Part shown: one piece after another, positions 1 through 8,269 of the stretch
Numbering within the stretch: position 1 is the first letter of the stretch
Layout: the number at the start of each line of letters is the position of its first letter
From: Obelidium mucronatum
Taxonomy: Eukaryota; Chytridiomycota; Chytridiomycetes; Chytridiales; Chytriomycetaceae
Assembly: GCA_025765595.1 (NCBI GenBank)
Contig: JAIVFH010000509.1
Location: 1-16,616, forward strand
DNA: 16,616 nucleotides
Direction of reading: 5' to 3'
The notes under the pieces: generated by a model
Database searches by the model: none
Seen by the model: only the letters and a program-made list of their open reading frames with translations
Told to the model about the DNA's origin: nothing
Position numbers and translations under genes: made by a program

Positions 1-2
1 GA

Positions 3-667
3 CAGTACAGCCACATGAACTTTGCAAACCCAAAGCAAGTCAACGACGATTATGTTCGAACCTGGACAATATCCGACTCTCCTTCACCGTCAATGAGCAA
101 TGACGGCACGTTCCAACCCACAAGATTCATTTCATGTACAATCAAGCACGTTCAGGGTGGTACAATGTCTACGTTCCTCCATCAACTCAATAGCGACGCA
201 TACGGCCGCCTTCGTGTGCGACTATCTGGGATTGGTGGTGGATTCACCTGCTTCGAGAAAAGCGGTCTGCCTCCTCCACAAAACTTCTCTTCATCGCGCG
301 GGAGTGGGTATTACTCCGTTTTTGGCAATGGCGGCCGGTTTCAAAGCTTATCCAACAACATCAGACATCAGACTCCTGTTTTCTCGCGGAGATGAAGTCA
401 ATCTCGCGAAGGAATTTGAGGATTCAAATTCAATGAGACAAATTACTGTTTTTGATTCACGCGCTGGATTGGAGATTGCCCCATTGGCAAAGAATACCAC
501 TTTGCAGAATCGCAGAATTTCAGAAGAGGATATCAAGAACGTGGACTCACTGACTGAACGCAAAGTTTTTTGTGCGGGCCTGTAGAGTTTATGAATTTGG
601 CTGTAGGTGGTTGATTGCGAATGGTGTAAAGTCTGAGAATATTCACAGAGATTCTTTCAATTTCTGA
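3..667 (+). CDS. FAD/NAD(P)H-binding ferredoxin-reductase-type oxidoreductase, 3' end, frame-broken
   Basis: This is the C-terminal part of a flavin reductase module (FNR-like); its 5' end lies left of the window. Reading starts in frame 3 with QYSH followed by RTWTISDSPSPS, the usual FAD-binding RxxS signature. GGTMSTFLHQ and GIGGGFTC follow, then the nicotinamide-binding GVGITPFLAMA in frame 1. The protein appears to end at 665-667 with HRDSFNF, a typical end for this family. Four frame changes are needed: at the A run near 281-284, the GC stretch near 297-300, the CC near 574, and the GG near 607. Each is repaired by one extra base, and homology continues in the new frame, so sequencing error is more likely than decay. 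If the breaks are real, translation stops at 585. Such modules pass electrons between NAD(P)H and a haem, Fe-S or flavin partner. The partner domain is not visible, so the exact enzyme is unknown. Confidence 0.8.
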
Positions 668-764
668 GGTGAATTATATTCTTCGAGTTTATCGTATTAT
701 TTAGATACAATACAAAGGCTATTCACCCAATACACAGAATCCCTGATGTTGATTTTATTTATGC

Positions 765-770
765 AATAAA
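765..770 (+). terminator. Candidate polyadenylation signal of the oxidoreductase gene
   Basis: An AATAAA hexamer lies about 98 bases after the proposed stop codon of the upstream reductase, in an AT-rich stretch between that gene and the converging minus-strand gene ending at 867. The position suits a 3' end signal. The assignment is by motif and spacing only. Confidence 0.35.
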
Positions 771-866
771 ACAGTTAAACCAGCTAACTGAAGAGAAAAT
801 GGTACTTATTAAATGAGAAGCATGCTGATAACAGAAAGAGCTGAAAGAGCAAGCATAACAGGGGAT

Positions 867-2514
867 TCACTCTTGAGGTTGGTTACTGGCGCTGTGCTTG
901 CTGTGTTGCAGTCCAAGTTGCCGTCCAAGATGAAGCAGTAGAGTATTAGTAGTAAGTAGTAAAATAAGTAGTAGTAGAAGAGAGTAAATTTTTATCGTTT
1001 TTGTTTTGTCCGATTGCTTTGGCCTTTCCATTTCGCTGGTGGCAGTAGCAGCCTCTTTCGCAGGGACGGCTGATTTTGTAGCGGTGCCTTCCTTTGACAT
1101 TTCAGCTTCAGATTTGGCACTGTTGGCCTCACCAGCGGTCGATTCTTTTGACTTGGCCTCTTCAGAAGGGCTTGTTTTCAGAGGAAGAAGCAGTAGATTC
1201 GTAGTAGTAGTAGTGGATTCTGCAGAAGTTTCGGCAGGCATGTCCAAAGTCATCGTATCTTGAACCAGCTTTGGATCCTTGGCCAAACCCATGTTCACAA
1301 GTCCATCAAGTGTTGCTCCAGACAAAACACCAGAGTCCATAATGGCTCCTGCGACCAGGGACGCCATAGCACTCAAAGCAGATAGGAGATGCTTGTTGCT
1401 TGCGGCAAAGTCGTTGATCCACTTGGTTACCTCTTCGGAAGTCATGTTGGCCGCAGTAGGGGCAGCTGCTGCCATCGATTCCAAGAATTGGCTAATAAGA
1501 TTTTGAGTCCCTTCTTCATTGGGGTCAACGTCAGCAGAGGAAGCATTGGCTGTCGCGTCAACTTCACGCTTGGAGATGATACCTTCCCCAGAGATACCTC
1601 CGGAGATGCCACCAAGCTCGGCTCCAGAGATACCTCCGGAGATGCACCAAGCTCGGCCAGAGATACCGCCAATCACGCTTCCAGAAATTCCACCAGAGAT
1701 TCCCCCAGAGATTCCCCCAACTCTGCCCCAGAGACAATGCGGCCAGAGATACCTCCAAGTTCTCCACCGCTCATGCCTGAAATTCCGCCAATCTCTCCAC
1801 CTTGGATAATACCCCCAGAGATACCACCCAATCTCTCCTGCCAGAGATTCCCCCGATTTCACCACCAGAAATACCAGAGATGCCGCCAATTTGGGCTCCA
1901 GAGATACCAGAGATACCGCCATTTCCTCCACCAGAAATACCAGAGATACCACCAATTTTCCCCACCTTGAATAACACCTCCAGAGATGCCTCCAATCTCC
2001 CACCTTGGATGATACCCCCAGAAATACCACCAATTTCGCCTCCAGAGATTACTCCACCAGAGATCCCACCAATCTCACCACCTGAAACAACTTGGATACG
2101 GCCACCAACGCCTCCAGAGATACCTTCCAACAACACAGCAGCTTCCCGTGCTCCAGGCCCCCAGTTACCCAACACACTTCCAATCATTCTCACACCGACA
2201 TTTTGGTGAATCCCCAATGTTTGAAGAACCCGAGAAACGCGTTGAACAACAACTGGGCGAACAACAACCACGATAGTTCTTGTAGATTGGATCATACGTG
2301 GTGGCATGACACCACGGCAATAGTACGAACTACCACGGCTACACGTGGGATTCTCATGACGACTGGGATACGGACCATGGAGCGGCAGATTTGAATGATT
2401 TGAGTCTGAGAGAGGCGAGTGCGTTGGATGATTTGAGAGATTTGGGATTGGATGTTGATGTTTGGGCTGTTGTTGCGAAACGGCAAGGTAAGTAAGTATA
2501 CTACATTGAATCAA
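867..2514 (-). CDS. Gly/Ile-rich GGISGG-repeat protein with Ala-rich helical C-terminal region, frame-broken
   Basis: I do not recognise the family. On the minus strand an open frame runs from 2514 to 1771. It contains a Val-rich stretch (TRTIVVVVRPVVVQRV) and then a long repeat array (about 2130-1570) built on GGISGG, with a 13-residue period in places (GGEIGGISGGVIS). After the repeats come KREVDATANASS, an amphipathic Ala-rich region near 1560-1270, a poly-Thr tract, a Glu/Lys/Ser-rich linker, and a leucine-rich hydrophobic segment (IYSLLLLLILLL) near the C-terminus. The repeats let the correct frame be followed across indels: one C/G missing near 1840-1842, one near 1708-1712, and compensating pairs near 1998/1960 and 1655/1635. 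The 5' end is unclear. No plain signal peptide is continuous with ATG, although a 32-nt candidate intron would join MQQILMI to ILTYLAVS. A wall-associated or secreted structural protein is plausible. The Pro-rich plus-strand frames are shadows of the repeat. Confidence 0.6.
1570..2130 (-). repeat. GGISGG-coding tandem repeat array
   Basis: The coding strand repeats GGTATCTCTGG-like units, giving GGISGG, EIGGISGG and GISGISGG. Some stretches have a regular 13-residue (39-nt) period ending in VIS, IIQ or VIQ; others have 10-11 residues. Third-base variation between units shows selection on the protein rather than a very recent DNA expansion. The reverse strand reads as PEIPPISPP in the matching frame. 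Such glycine/isoleucine periodicity could form a beta-solenoid or silk-like fibre; this is inference. Confidence 0.75.
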
Positions 2515-2650
2515 ACAGATGACGGAAATTACTTGATCATAAGGATTTGCTGCATGCCGAGGCCAAGAGTGTGAGAGTGAGTTGATGTTTAACTGAGAGC
2601 CTAAGGTTGCAATAACATCTCCTGATAAAAATTTAAAAAATTTTAATTCA

Positions 2651-3086
2651 TTAGAAAAAAGAGGGAGTTACACAAACAACTGACAAACCTGGGATGATCA
2701 TTTGGTTGTTCATCACGACACCGTTCACGAAAACAATGTTTCCGTTGCTTCCGATCGCAATGTTGTTGTGTTGCCAATATTTCCGATTCTTGGGATTGAA
2801 CCACCAACGCGGATGTTTCCGGTAACAATTGGATTCTCCACCGAGACCAAGCTCGGCGATGTTTCCTTGAACTACTGGAGGATATTTCCAATGCGTGGGA
2901 GGTTCCACTATTTCCTTACCCCTGACAACTTCGATCTTTGGTTTTCCGGCGGCAGGGCCTTCACCGGCGGGGAGCGGTGGTCTTTTCGGCAGCTGGAGTG
3001 GCAGCCGGATTGGCTTTTGGTGGAGCTGGCGCAGCTTGCATAACTGGTGCCAAAGCAACGGCAAGTAGTAGAAGATTGAGTTGCAT
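2651..3086 (-). CDS. Small secreted protein with signal peptide, one-base frameshift
   Basis: I do not recognise this protein. The ATG at 3086 opens a clear signal peptide (MQLNLLLLAVALAPVMQA), followed by an Ala/Pro-rich linker. That frame stops early, but removing one base from the four-C run (plus-strand G run at 2969-2972) joins it to the frame that ends at 2651, giving about 144 residues. The mature part has a Pro/Lys linker, then a compact Trp/Asn-rich domain (for example HPRWWFNPKNRKYW) with two cysteines, one in SNCYRKHP and one in the VVCV near the end, which could form a disulfide. The ending NNQMIIPGLSVVCV faintly recalls the last strand of LysM modules, but too little matches to claim it. 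The gene lies about 217 bases downstream of the methyltransferase stop, on the same strand. The secretion call is good; the function is unknown. Confidence 0.65.
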
Positions 3087-3211
3087 TATTAGGTAGAGTA
3101 GAAGAAATGCAAGAGTAGATGCAAATGCTATGGACAAAAAATGAAGCAGGAATTAATTGGCAGAAGATGGGAAATGAAATGGGTTGCTTTATACCTTTCA
3201 TTTCACACGAA

Positions 3212-3248
3212 ATCCATAATGAAAAAACTTCCCACTTCAATTATGGAT
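3212..3248. repeat. 9-bp perfect inverted repeat with 19-nt spacer
   Basis: ATCCATAAT at 3212-3220 is matched by its exact reverse complement ATTATGGAT at 3240-3248. It sits between the 3' end of the methyltransferase gene (3304) and the start of the secreted-protein gene (3086), both on the minus strand. It could be a 3'-UTR hairpin, a dyad for a transcription factor in the small-protein promoter, or chance in AT-rich DNA. Confidence 0.5.
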
Positions 3249-3303
3249 CTCTAATGATTTTGTCGCAGGAACAAAAATAAATCACTTCGGGAATACCTTT
3301 TAT

Positions 3304-4439
3304 TTAATCATCGTCCATGTCAAACTCCTCATCACTGGCAGTGCCAAGAGTGTCATCTTTCCGGCCATTCTTTTCAAGAATACAAAAAAATAACGGCCCC
3401 CATCGACCGATAGTGTCTGGCAAGGCTATCCATCCATAGGTAGTTGGCTCGCCTATAGGCCAAGCCCGATCGTGGGTTGCAACACGAATGTTGAAGGGAG
3501 ACTTCTTGATTACTTTTTCCACAACTAAATCGTTTTCGTGCTTACTGATGGAGCATGTTGCATATACCACACGACCTCCTTCGTCAAGAGCAGCTCTAAG
3601 TGCATTCGACAGCAACAGTTTTTGGCGCTTTGCACTGTTCTTCGTTCGACTTGGTGACCATTGCAATAGTTCTTCTTCGTCGTGTAAGACGTGTCGCTCA
3701 GATGAACAGGGTGCATCGCAAAGTACTTTTGGGTAAAAGTTTGGTGTAAAGCTTTCTTTCCGAGTTCCATCGAAGCCAGTGATAGAAACAGATGATTCCA
3801 AGACAGACAGCGGAACATATTCCTTCAGTACTTTTCTCAGACGAGTTCTTCGGTCATTGCTCATTTCATTTGCGACTAAGCGGCCTCCAGCCCCAAGCCG
3901 CTGCAATATCGTGAAGGACTTTCCCCCAGGAGCAGCACACATGTCCAGCACGAAATCATCTGGTTTAATATCGAGGCCCTCAGTAGCGAGAATGGAGGCG
4001 GCATCCATCAAGTAGTGTGTTTTGATGTTGGCCAAATCCGCAACTGGTGACGGGAACGGCTTAACGGTTTTCGAAGAAGCACTCAGGTCCACTTCATCGC
4101 TGTCGACAACCATGCAGTTGATTCCATTGAGCCACGGGATAAAGCGCAGGTTGGGTTCCACACTGGAGAGTCGCTTGATCACATCTTCTCTGTCTGCATA
4201 CTTTTTACAGCCATGAGATCAAATAGAAGGTAGCTGCTAAGACATACTTTGTTGACTACACAGCTGTATCGCACTGGTCCCTCTAGAGCTGCTAGAAGCT
4301 GCTCCCATCTGCCATCGAGTGGATACAGCGCTGCAAAGTACTTTGAGAAGGCATTCCGAGCAGCTTCTTTCCGCTGAAGTTCTTTGAGTTTTGTTTTTGA
4401 GATCTTCTTTGCTCCTTTCTCGTTTTTGCTCTGCTGCAT
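3304..4439 (-). CDS. NSUN4: NSUN4-type (NOL1/NOP2/Sun) RNA cytosine-C5 methyltransferase
   Basis: This is an S-adenosylmethionine-dependent RNA m5C methyltransferase of about 362 residues in two exons (4439-4248 and 4200-3304). The 47-nt intron 4201-4247 (gtatgt...aaaag) joins VVNK to YADREDV. The SAM-binding motif CAAPGGK lies near residues 152-158. The DAPCS motif (release cysteine near 229) and the YATCS motif (catalytic cysteine near 280) are both intact. The order and spacing around YLMDAAS, DAPCSSERHVLHDEE and WGPLFFC resemble NSUN4, the mitochondrial small-subunit rRNA methyltransferase that in animals works with MTERF4. The N-terminus is Lys/Glu-rich and not a textbook mitochondrial presequence. 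The ATG at 4439 was chosen because only non-ATG codons lie further upstream in frame. The tail is acidic (DEEFDMDDD). Only 45 bases separate it from the WSC gene upstream. NSUN3 is the main alternative. Confidence 0.88.
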
Positions 4440-4484
4440 TCGTTGGGAATAAAAAACAAAAAAAATAATAACCAAAAAAGTTTA

Positions 4485-6142
4485 TTATTCCAAGAAACCC
4501 ATCAAATCAACAACTTCGCTCGATCTGCTTGAGGTTGTTGTTTCTTTCGTTTCGCGAGTGTTTAATCGCTTAATCTTGGATTCTGCCGTCACAGTTTCTT
4601 TTCGGGTAGCAACTGTCCAATTGACACTCCAGGACCGACTTGAAGCTAAATTGGAGGAACCAAAGTCAGATCGACTAAATCGATCTAAAACTGATTTTTG
4701 CCACCAGGAAGAGTCTTGGGATGGAAGAAGCGGCGAAATCGGGTGCTTATGAAGAGTCGATTCAGAATTCTCACAATCTTCCCTTTCATACAACACAGAG
4801 TCATTGGCAACCCATTTCGAATGAATCCATTTGCGAAATGAGGGAGACATGCTCTTGGTTTTAATGTTTGGCGGCTTCTTCGTCTTTTTGTTTCCGGAAC
4901 ATGTCAGACCCTTTGAATCACCTTCAAAACTCAGCGGCTCATTCTCTGAATATTTTTTGGGGGGTTAGTTAAATTCTTCTTTTATGATTTAAAAGTTATG
5001 TACTCACGAGAATCTTCCAACAATCGTTTGAATCCACTGAATCCAGAAAACCTACTGACACGAGGTGTCTGCAGCCATTTTCTTTTGGAAAAAGTGGAGC
5101 GCCTTTGAAATACAGGCGGAAAGCTGCTTTCACTTATCACAGATAAATGATTGGTCTTGGCGTTGCCTCTGAGCGTGGCGTATCGTTTGTAGAGGCAAAG
5201 TAGAAGTGCAACTATCCCGAGGAGAATACCAACAATCATGCCGATGGATGGCGAAGTTAAAAATTCATTCGAGCTGGTCGCTTCTGATGGCAGAAATGCT
5301 GTACCTATTGGGAATGATGCAAGTGGTTCTGGTTGAGTCGTTGACGGGCCTTCATTATTGATAGGGGATGGAGACCACTGCGTCGGAGAACTTGCTGTTG
5401 GAGGAAATAACTTGGTAGATGCTGAATTTGTTTTCGAATCGCCAGAAAGTTGTGGTTGCTTTTGAATCACTGGCGGTTGTGGGCTTTGAGGCGCTGGTGG
5501 CAGAGGTGAGCCTGATTGGTGAGGTTGTGGCTGGGTTTGTACTGGTTGAGGCGGTGGGGAAGCAGGAGGTTGTTGAGGCTGTTGTGGCTGTGGCTGAGGT
5601 TGTTCGGGTTGAGGCTCCGGAATCGGTCGTGGAGGCGGAGCCAGAACCTGGGAAGTCTTGGGTGGTGGTATCACTACAACAGCTGTCGTTGTCTTCACAG
5701 GAGGTTGAGCAGCCGTGGTTTTAACTATTACTGGCTCAGGTTCTTCCTCCACCAATTCCTGGTACCCACTTGCAAATCCCGAATAAAATCCAGCGCGTTT
5801 GGGACCCCCACACGCCAGTTTGGTGTAATCGGGACAGACAGTTTGACAGTTTCTGGAGCTAGCGGTATATTTCGATGAAGGCAATACAGCGATGCAAAAG
5901 CAATCAAAGAAGCCAGGGTCTTTAAGGTTGAGTCCTACCAGGGCGTATGGCTTTTTCAGGTTTTTGCATTTAGCCCCACATGTAGTCGGCATATTGGTGA
6001 TGTAGTCCATAACAGCAGCTGGGTTCGGGTTGGTATAGCAGGCTTGATCGATAAGGCCCGGAGCTCGTGGCGAGAGGTCGGAGACATTCATGGAGTCTGT
6101 GTTCTGTGGTGGAATGCTCTGTTGATTTTGAGGGAGGCGCAT
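4485..6142 (-). CDS. WSC-domain single-pass membrane protein 1 (wall-stress-sensor-like)
   Basis: About 531 residues in two exons, 6142-5008 and 4945-4485. The 62-nt intron 4946-5007 (gtgagt...ttcag, phase 1) joins LLEDS to QNEPLSFEG. An N-terminal WSC domain carries the eight expected cysteines (near 35, 55, 59, 81, 83, 99, 103, 111) and ends in ACGG. A Pro/Gln-rich then Ser/Thr-rich stalk follows, then one membrane span near 299-318 (IGMIVGILLGIVALLLCLY) with basic residues after it, then a cytoplasmic tail of about 210 residues. WSC proteins are known in fungi as wall-integrity sensors feeding Rho1/PKC. The tail holds SSWWQKSVLDRFSRS, SSRSWSVNWTVAT and the ending EVVDLMGFLE, shared with the next gene. 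The first in-frame ATG gives no signal peptide, so a 5' exon may be missing or the span may act as a reverse signal anchor. Confidence 0.85.
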
Positions 6143-6580
6143 TGCAACCAGGCAACTTTCTCTCCGCACTCAATGTTTATCTGATCTTTTAAATGTTGAA
6201 TGCACCGCACAGAACTTGAAACAGTACCTGTTTGCCCAAACTGAAATTTCTGACAATTATAGAGTCTAAAAATTTCATCTCTGCGGCGGGTACCTCACAA
6301 CAACGGTGCGCTTAAGAGTTGCATCGCACATACTACTACCAGAGCTTTCACTTAAAATGGTCAATGGTATTTGTAACGCATTAGAGGTGATCCGGTCGAT
6401 TTCTTAAAAAAAAAGAGGTGGCGTTTGTTCAAACGTTATGAAATTTATCTACTTTAACACATCGATGAATAACGGCGTTAGGCGGTTTATTAGTTCCGGG
6501 GAATTTCATTCATTGATCCTAACACGAACGGTCGCTGCTTACAAAAAACGATAATGACTGGTATATAACTTCCAATAATC
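6143..6580. other. Intergenic region between WSC1 start and WSC2 end
   Basis: These 438 bases hold the presumed promoter and 5'-UTR of WSC1 (minus strand) and the 3' flank of WSC2. The part near WSC1 has the shared motif at 6237-6253. The rest is AT-rich, with a small CGTTTG/CAAACG dyad near 6423-6436 and a partial motif copy (TGAAATTTAT) near 6439. I see no supported gene. An ATG at 6278 (minus) opens a short frame (MKFLDSIIVRNF) that might belong to an unresolved 5' exon, but I could not join it cleanly. Confidence 0.6.
6237..6253 (-). promoter_or_regulatory. Shared upstream motif, WSC1 copy
   Basis: The plus strand reads CAAACTGAAATTTCTGA, identical over 17 bases to the copy upstream of WSC2. 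It lies about 95 bases upstream of the WSC1 ATG. Its core GAAATTTC is a perfect palindrome and has the GAAnnTTC form of a heat-shock-element pair, so Hsf1 or Skn7-type binding is one possibility (inference). Confidence 0.5.
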
Positions 6581-8080
6581 TCATTCCATATCAAGGAAGT
6601 CAAATAAGTCCACAACTTCATCTGATCCATTGGAGCCGTTTTGCGAAATAGTAACAATACTGTCTTCTGCAATTGGCTTGTGAATGCCACTGTAAGTATC
6701 TCTACCAGTTGCGACAGTCCAATTAATACTCCAAGAGCGACTTGAATACAAATATTCCGTTCGACTCAATCGATCAACAACAGATCGCTTCCACCAACTT
6801 GTGTGAATATGATTTTGCGGTGAAGGCAGGACTTGTGCTTCGATCGAATTACGGACGATTTTCTCAGGCTCCTCCTGTGTACAGGAAGAATCCCCCTTTG
6901 TCTTCTTCGATTTACGCGAGTTTCTCATCAAATCACAGAGGACGTCGATGGGAGGCATGAATTCTTTTTTCTGTGACTTGGTTGAAGTTTCAGATAGAAG
7001 TGACTTGACATCACTTCCGTTATCGTTGGCACCTAATGCGACAGAAAATTAGCATGATAAAATACATAATTGTGTATAGTTTGTTAGGTTGTGGTTACCT
7101 GATATGATGTAGCGACAATGACGAGTCCATCTGGTGTAAAAGCAGTATACCCCGAGAAGAAGGAATAAGACACCAATCACAATACCAATAACCATTCCGG
7201 TAGAAAGATTTGATTCGCTCATAGGTTTTGATTCTGTTGTCGTAGTGTATACAGGTTGCGGACCAGCCGCGAAAACGGAAGAAATTGCTGAAGATGGTAT
7301 TGATACGAAAGAAACAGTCGTGAAAAAGGCGGTGGGGGAAGATTGAGATTTTATAGGCGACGATACCACAGCTGTCGCGAGTTGTTGGAGGTTTTTTACA
7401 TCAAGAGATGTAGCTTCTTTTGATGAGGGGATTGTTGGTGGAACCAATGTCTGGATCTCTTCAAGTGTTGAAACTGGATTTTCAATTTGCGGGGGTGCAG
7501 GCTTGGGAAGTGGTATTGGTTGTGGTGGTGGCTGTTGCGGCTCAGGTTGTGGTTGAGGAATCGGTGGGGGTGCAGGAATATTAGTTGGTTGCAAGGGAGC
7601 AGATGGCGATGGTTTCGCGATAGGGATGGTGCTGGTAAAGGCAATAGTCCGAGTCGTTGTAGTCTTGGGATTTGGATTTGGATTCGTCGGTTGAAATCCA
7701 CTTGCAAATGCAGAGTAAACTCCCGATCCACCGCAGGCTAACCAAGGCGTTTCGGGGCATGCAGCTTGACAATAGTAGGAATAAACACTGTATCTTTCGG
7801 ATGGCAACGTTGTAATACAGGCGCAATCAAAGTACCAGGGGTTATATTCGTTGGGTCCAACCAGAACATAGGACTTTTTTAGCGACTTGCATTTTGGCAG
7901 ACATAGAGTTGGTTGGGTCGTGATGAAGTCCATAGACACTTGAGTGGGGTTCAGGTAACACGCTTGCTCTGAGAAGTCTCTCCGGGACCAATCGATTTGT
8001 ACTGGCACTCCTGACCTCTGACTATCCGTTCCTGCAGAAGGCACAGTATGGTGGATTTGGTCTGTCTCAGCTATAAGCAT
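6581..8080 (-). CDS. WSC-domain single-pass membrane protein 2 (wall-stress-sensor-like)
   Basis: About 477 residues in two exons, 8080-7099 and 7032-6581. The 66-nt intron 7033-7098 (gtaacc...cattag, phase 1) joins RYIIS(G) to ANDNGSDVK. The WSC domain starts near residue 41 (QACYLNP) with the full eight-cysteine pattern ending LACGG. A stalk of Asn-Pro, Pro/Gln and Ser/Thr-rich sequence follows, then one span near 293-314 (GMVIGIVIGVLFLLLGVYCF) with Arg/Lys after it. The tail carries TSWWKRSVVDRLSRT, SSRSWSINWTVAT and the ending EVVDLFDFLDME, clearly related to WSC1. The intron phase and place (cytoplasmic tail) match too, so the two genes are tandem duplicates. The frame stays open upstream of the ATG at 8080 for 21 codons to a TTG at 8143. 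No signal peptide is seen with either start. A hydrophobic stretch further upstream (GLIISIAAC, near 8190) is in another frame. Confidence 0.85.
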
Positions 8081-8159
8081 TTCTGAGAAGATCTTCTCCA
8101 CTTCTGAAGAGTAGTGGTGGGCAATTGAAACTGAAACTTTCAAGGGTTTTCTTTTTCCT

Positions 8160-8176
8160 CAAACTGAAATTTCTGA
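8160..8176 (-). promoter_or_regulatory. Shared upstream motif, WSC2 copy
   Basis: The plus strand reads CAAACTGAAATTTCTGA, exactly as upstream of WSC1. It lies about 80 bases upstream of the ATG at 8080. Sequence outside the motif (for example TTCCTC before it and TGG after it) differs from the WSC1 copy, so the match is more than a leftover of a long duplication. Confidence 0.5.
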
Positions 8177-8269
8177 TGGACAAGCCGCAATTGATATTAT
8201 CAGTCCAGTGACACAAAAGCCATGGCTTTTACAATTAGAAATCAGATTTAACTCGTTTTATTCTGTATT

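Noticed and set aside
1185..1215. GTA-trinucleotide runs as a regulatory microsatellite
   Set aside because: This run encodes the poly-Thr tract of the repeat protein, and the similar run near 930-985 encodes its Leu-rich end. No separate role is indicated.
1389..2209. Plus-strand Pro-rich frames (PEIPPISPP repeats)
   Set aside because: They are the reverse-strand reading of the GGISGG codons. The region downstream (900-1570) is convincingly coding only on the minus strand.
2488..2543. 32-nt minus-strand intron creating a signal peptide for the repeat protein
   Set aside because: The intron would be shorter than any other here (minimum about 41 nt) and lies in the same bases as a better plus-strand intron, so I mention it only as a possibility.
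2651..2720. LysM motif at the C-terminus of the secreted protein
   Set aside because: Only the last strand (IIPGLSVVCV) resembles LysM; the first half of the module is not recognisable.
5419..5878. Plus-strand ORFs opposite the WSC1 stalk (and similar ones at 7487-7741)
   Set aside because: They are shadows of Pro/Gln-rich codons on the minus strand, with no domain, splice or homology support.
8144..8230. Hydrophobic stretch upstream of WSC2 (GLIISIAAC) as its signal peptide
   Set aside because: It is in a different frame from the ATG at about 8222 and ends at a stop. Joining it to the WSC frame would need an indel plus an intron of about 30 nt.
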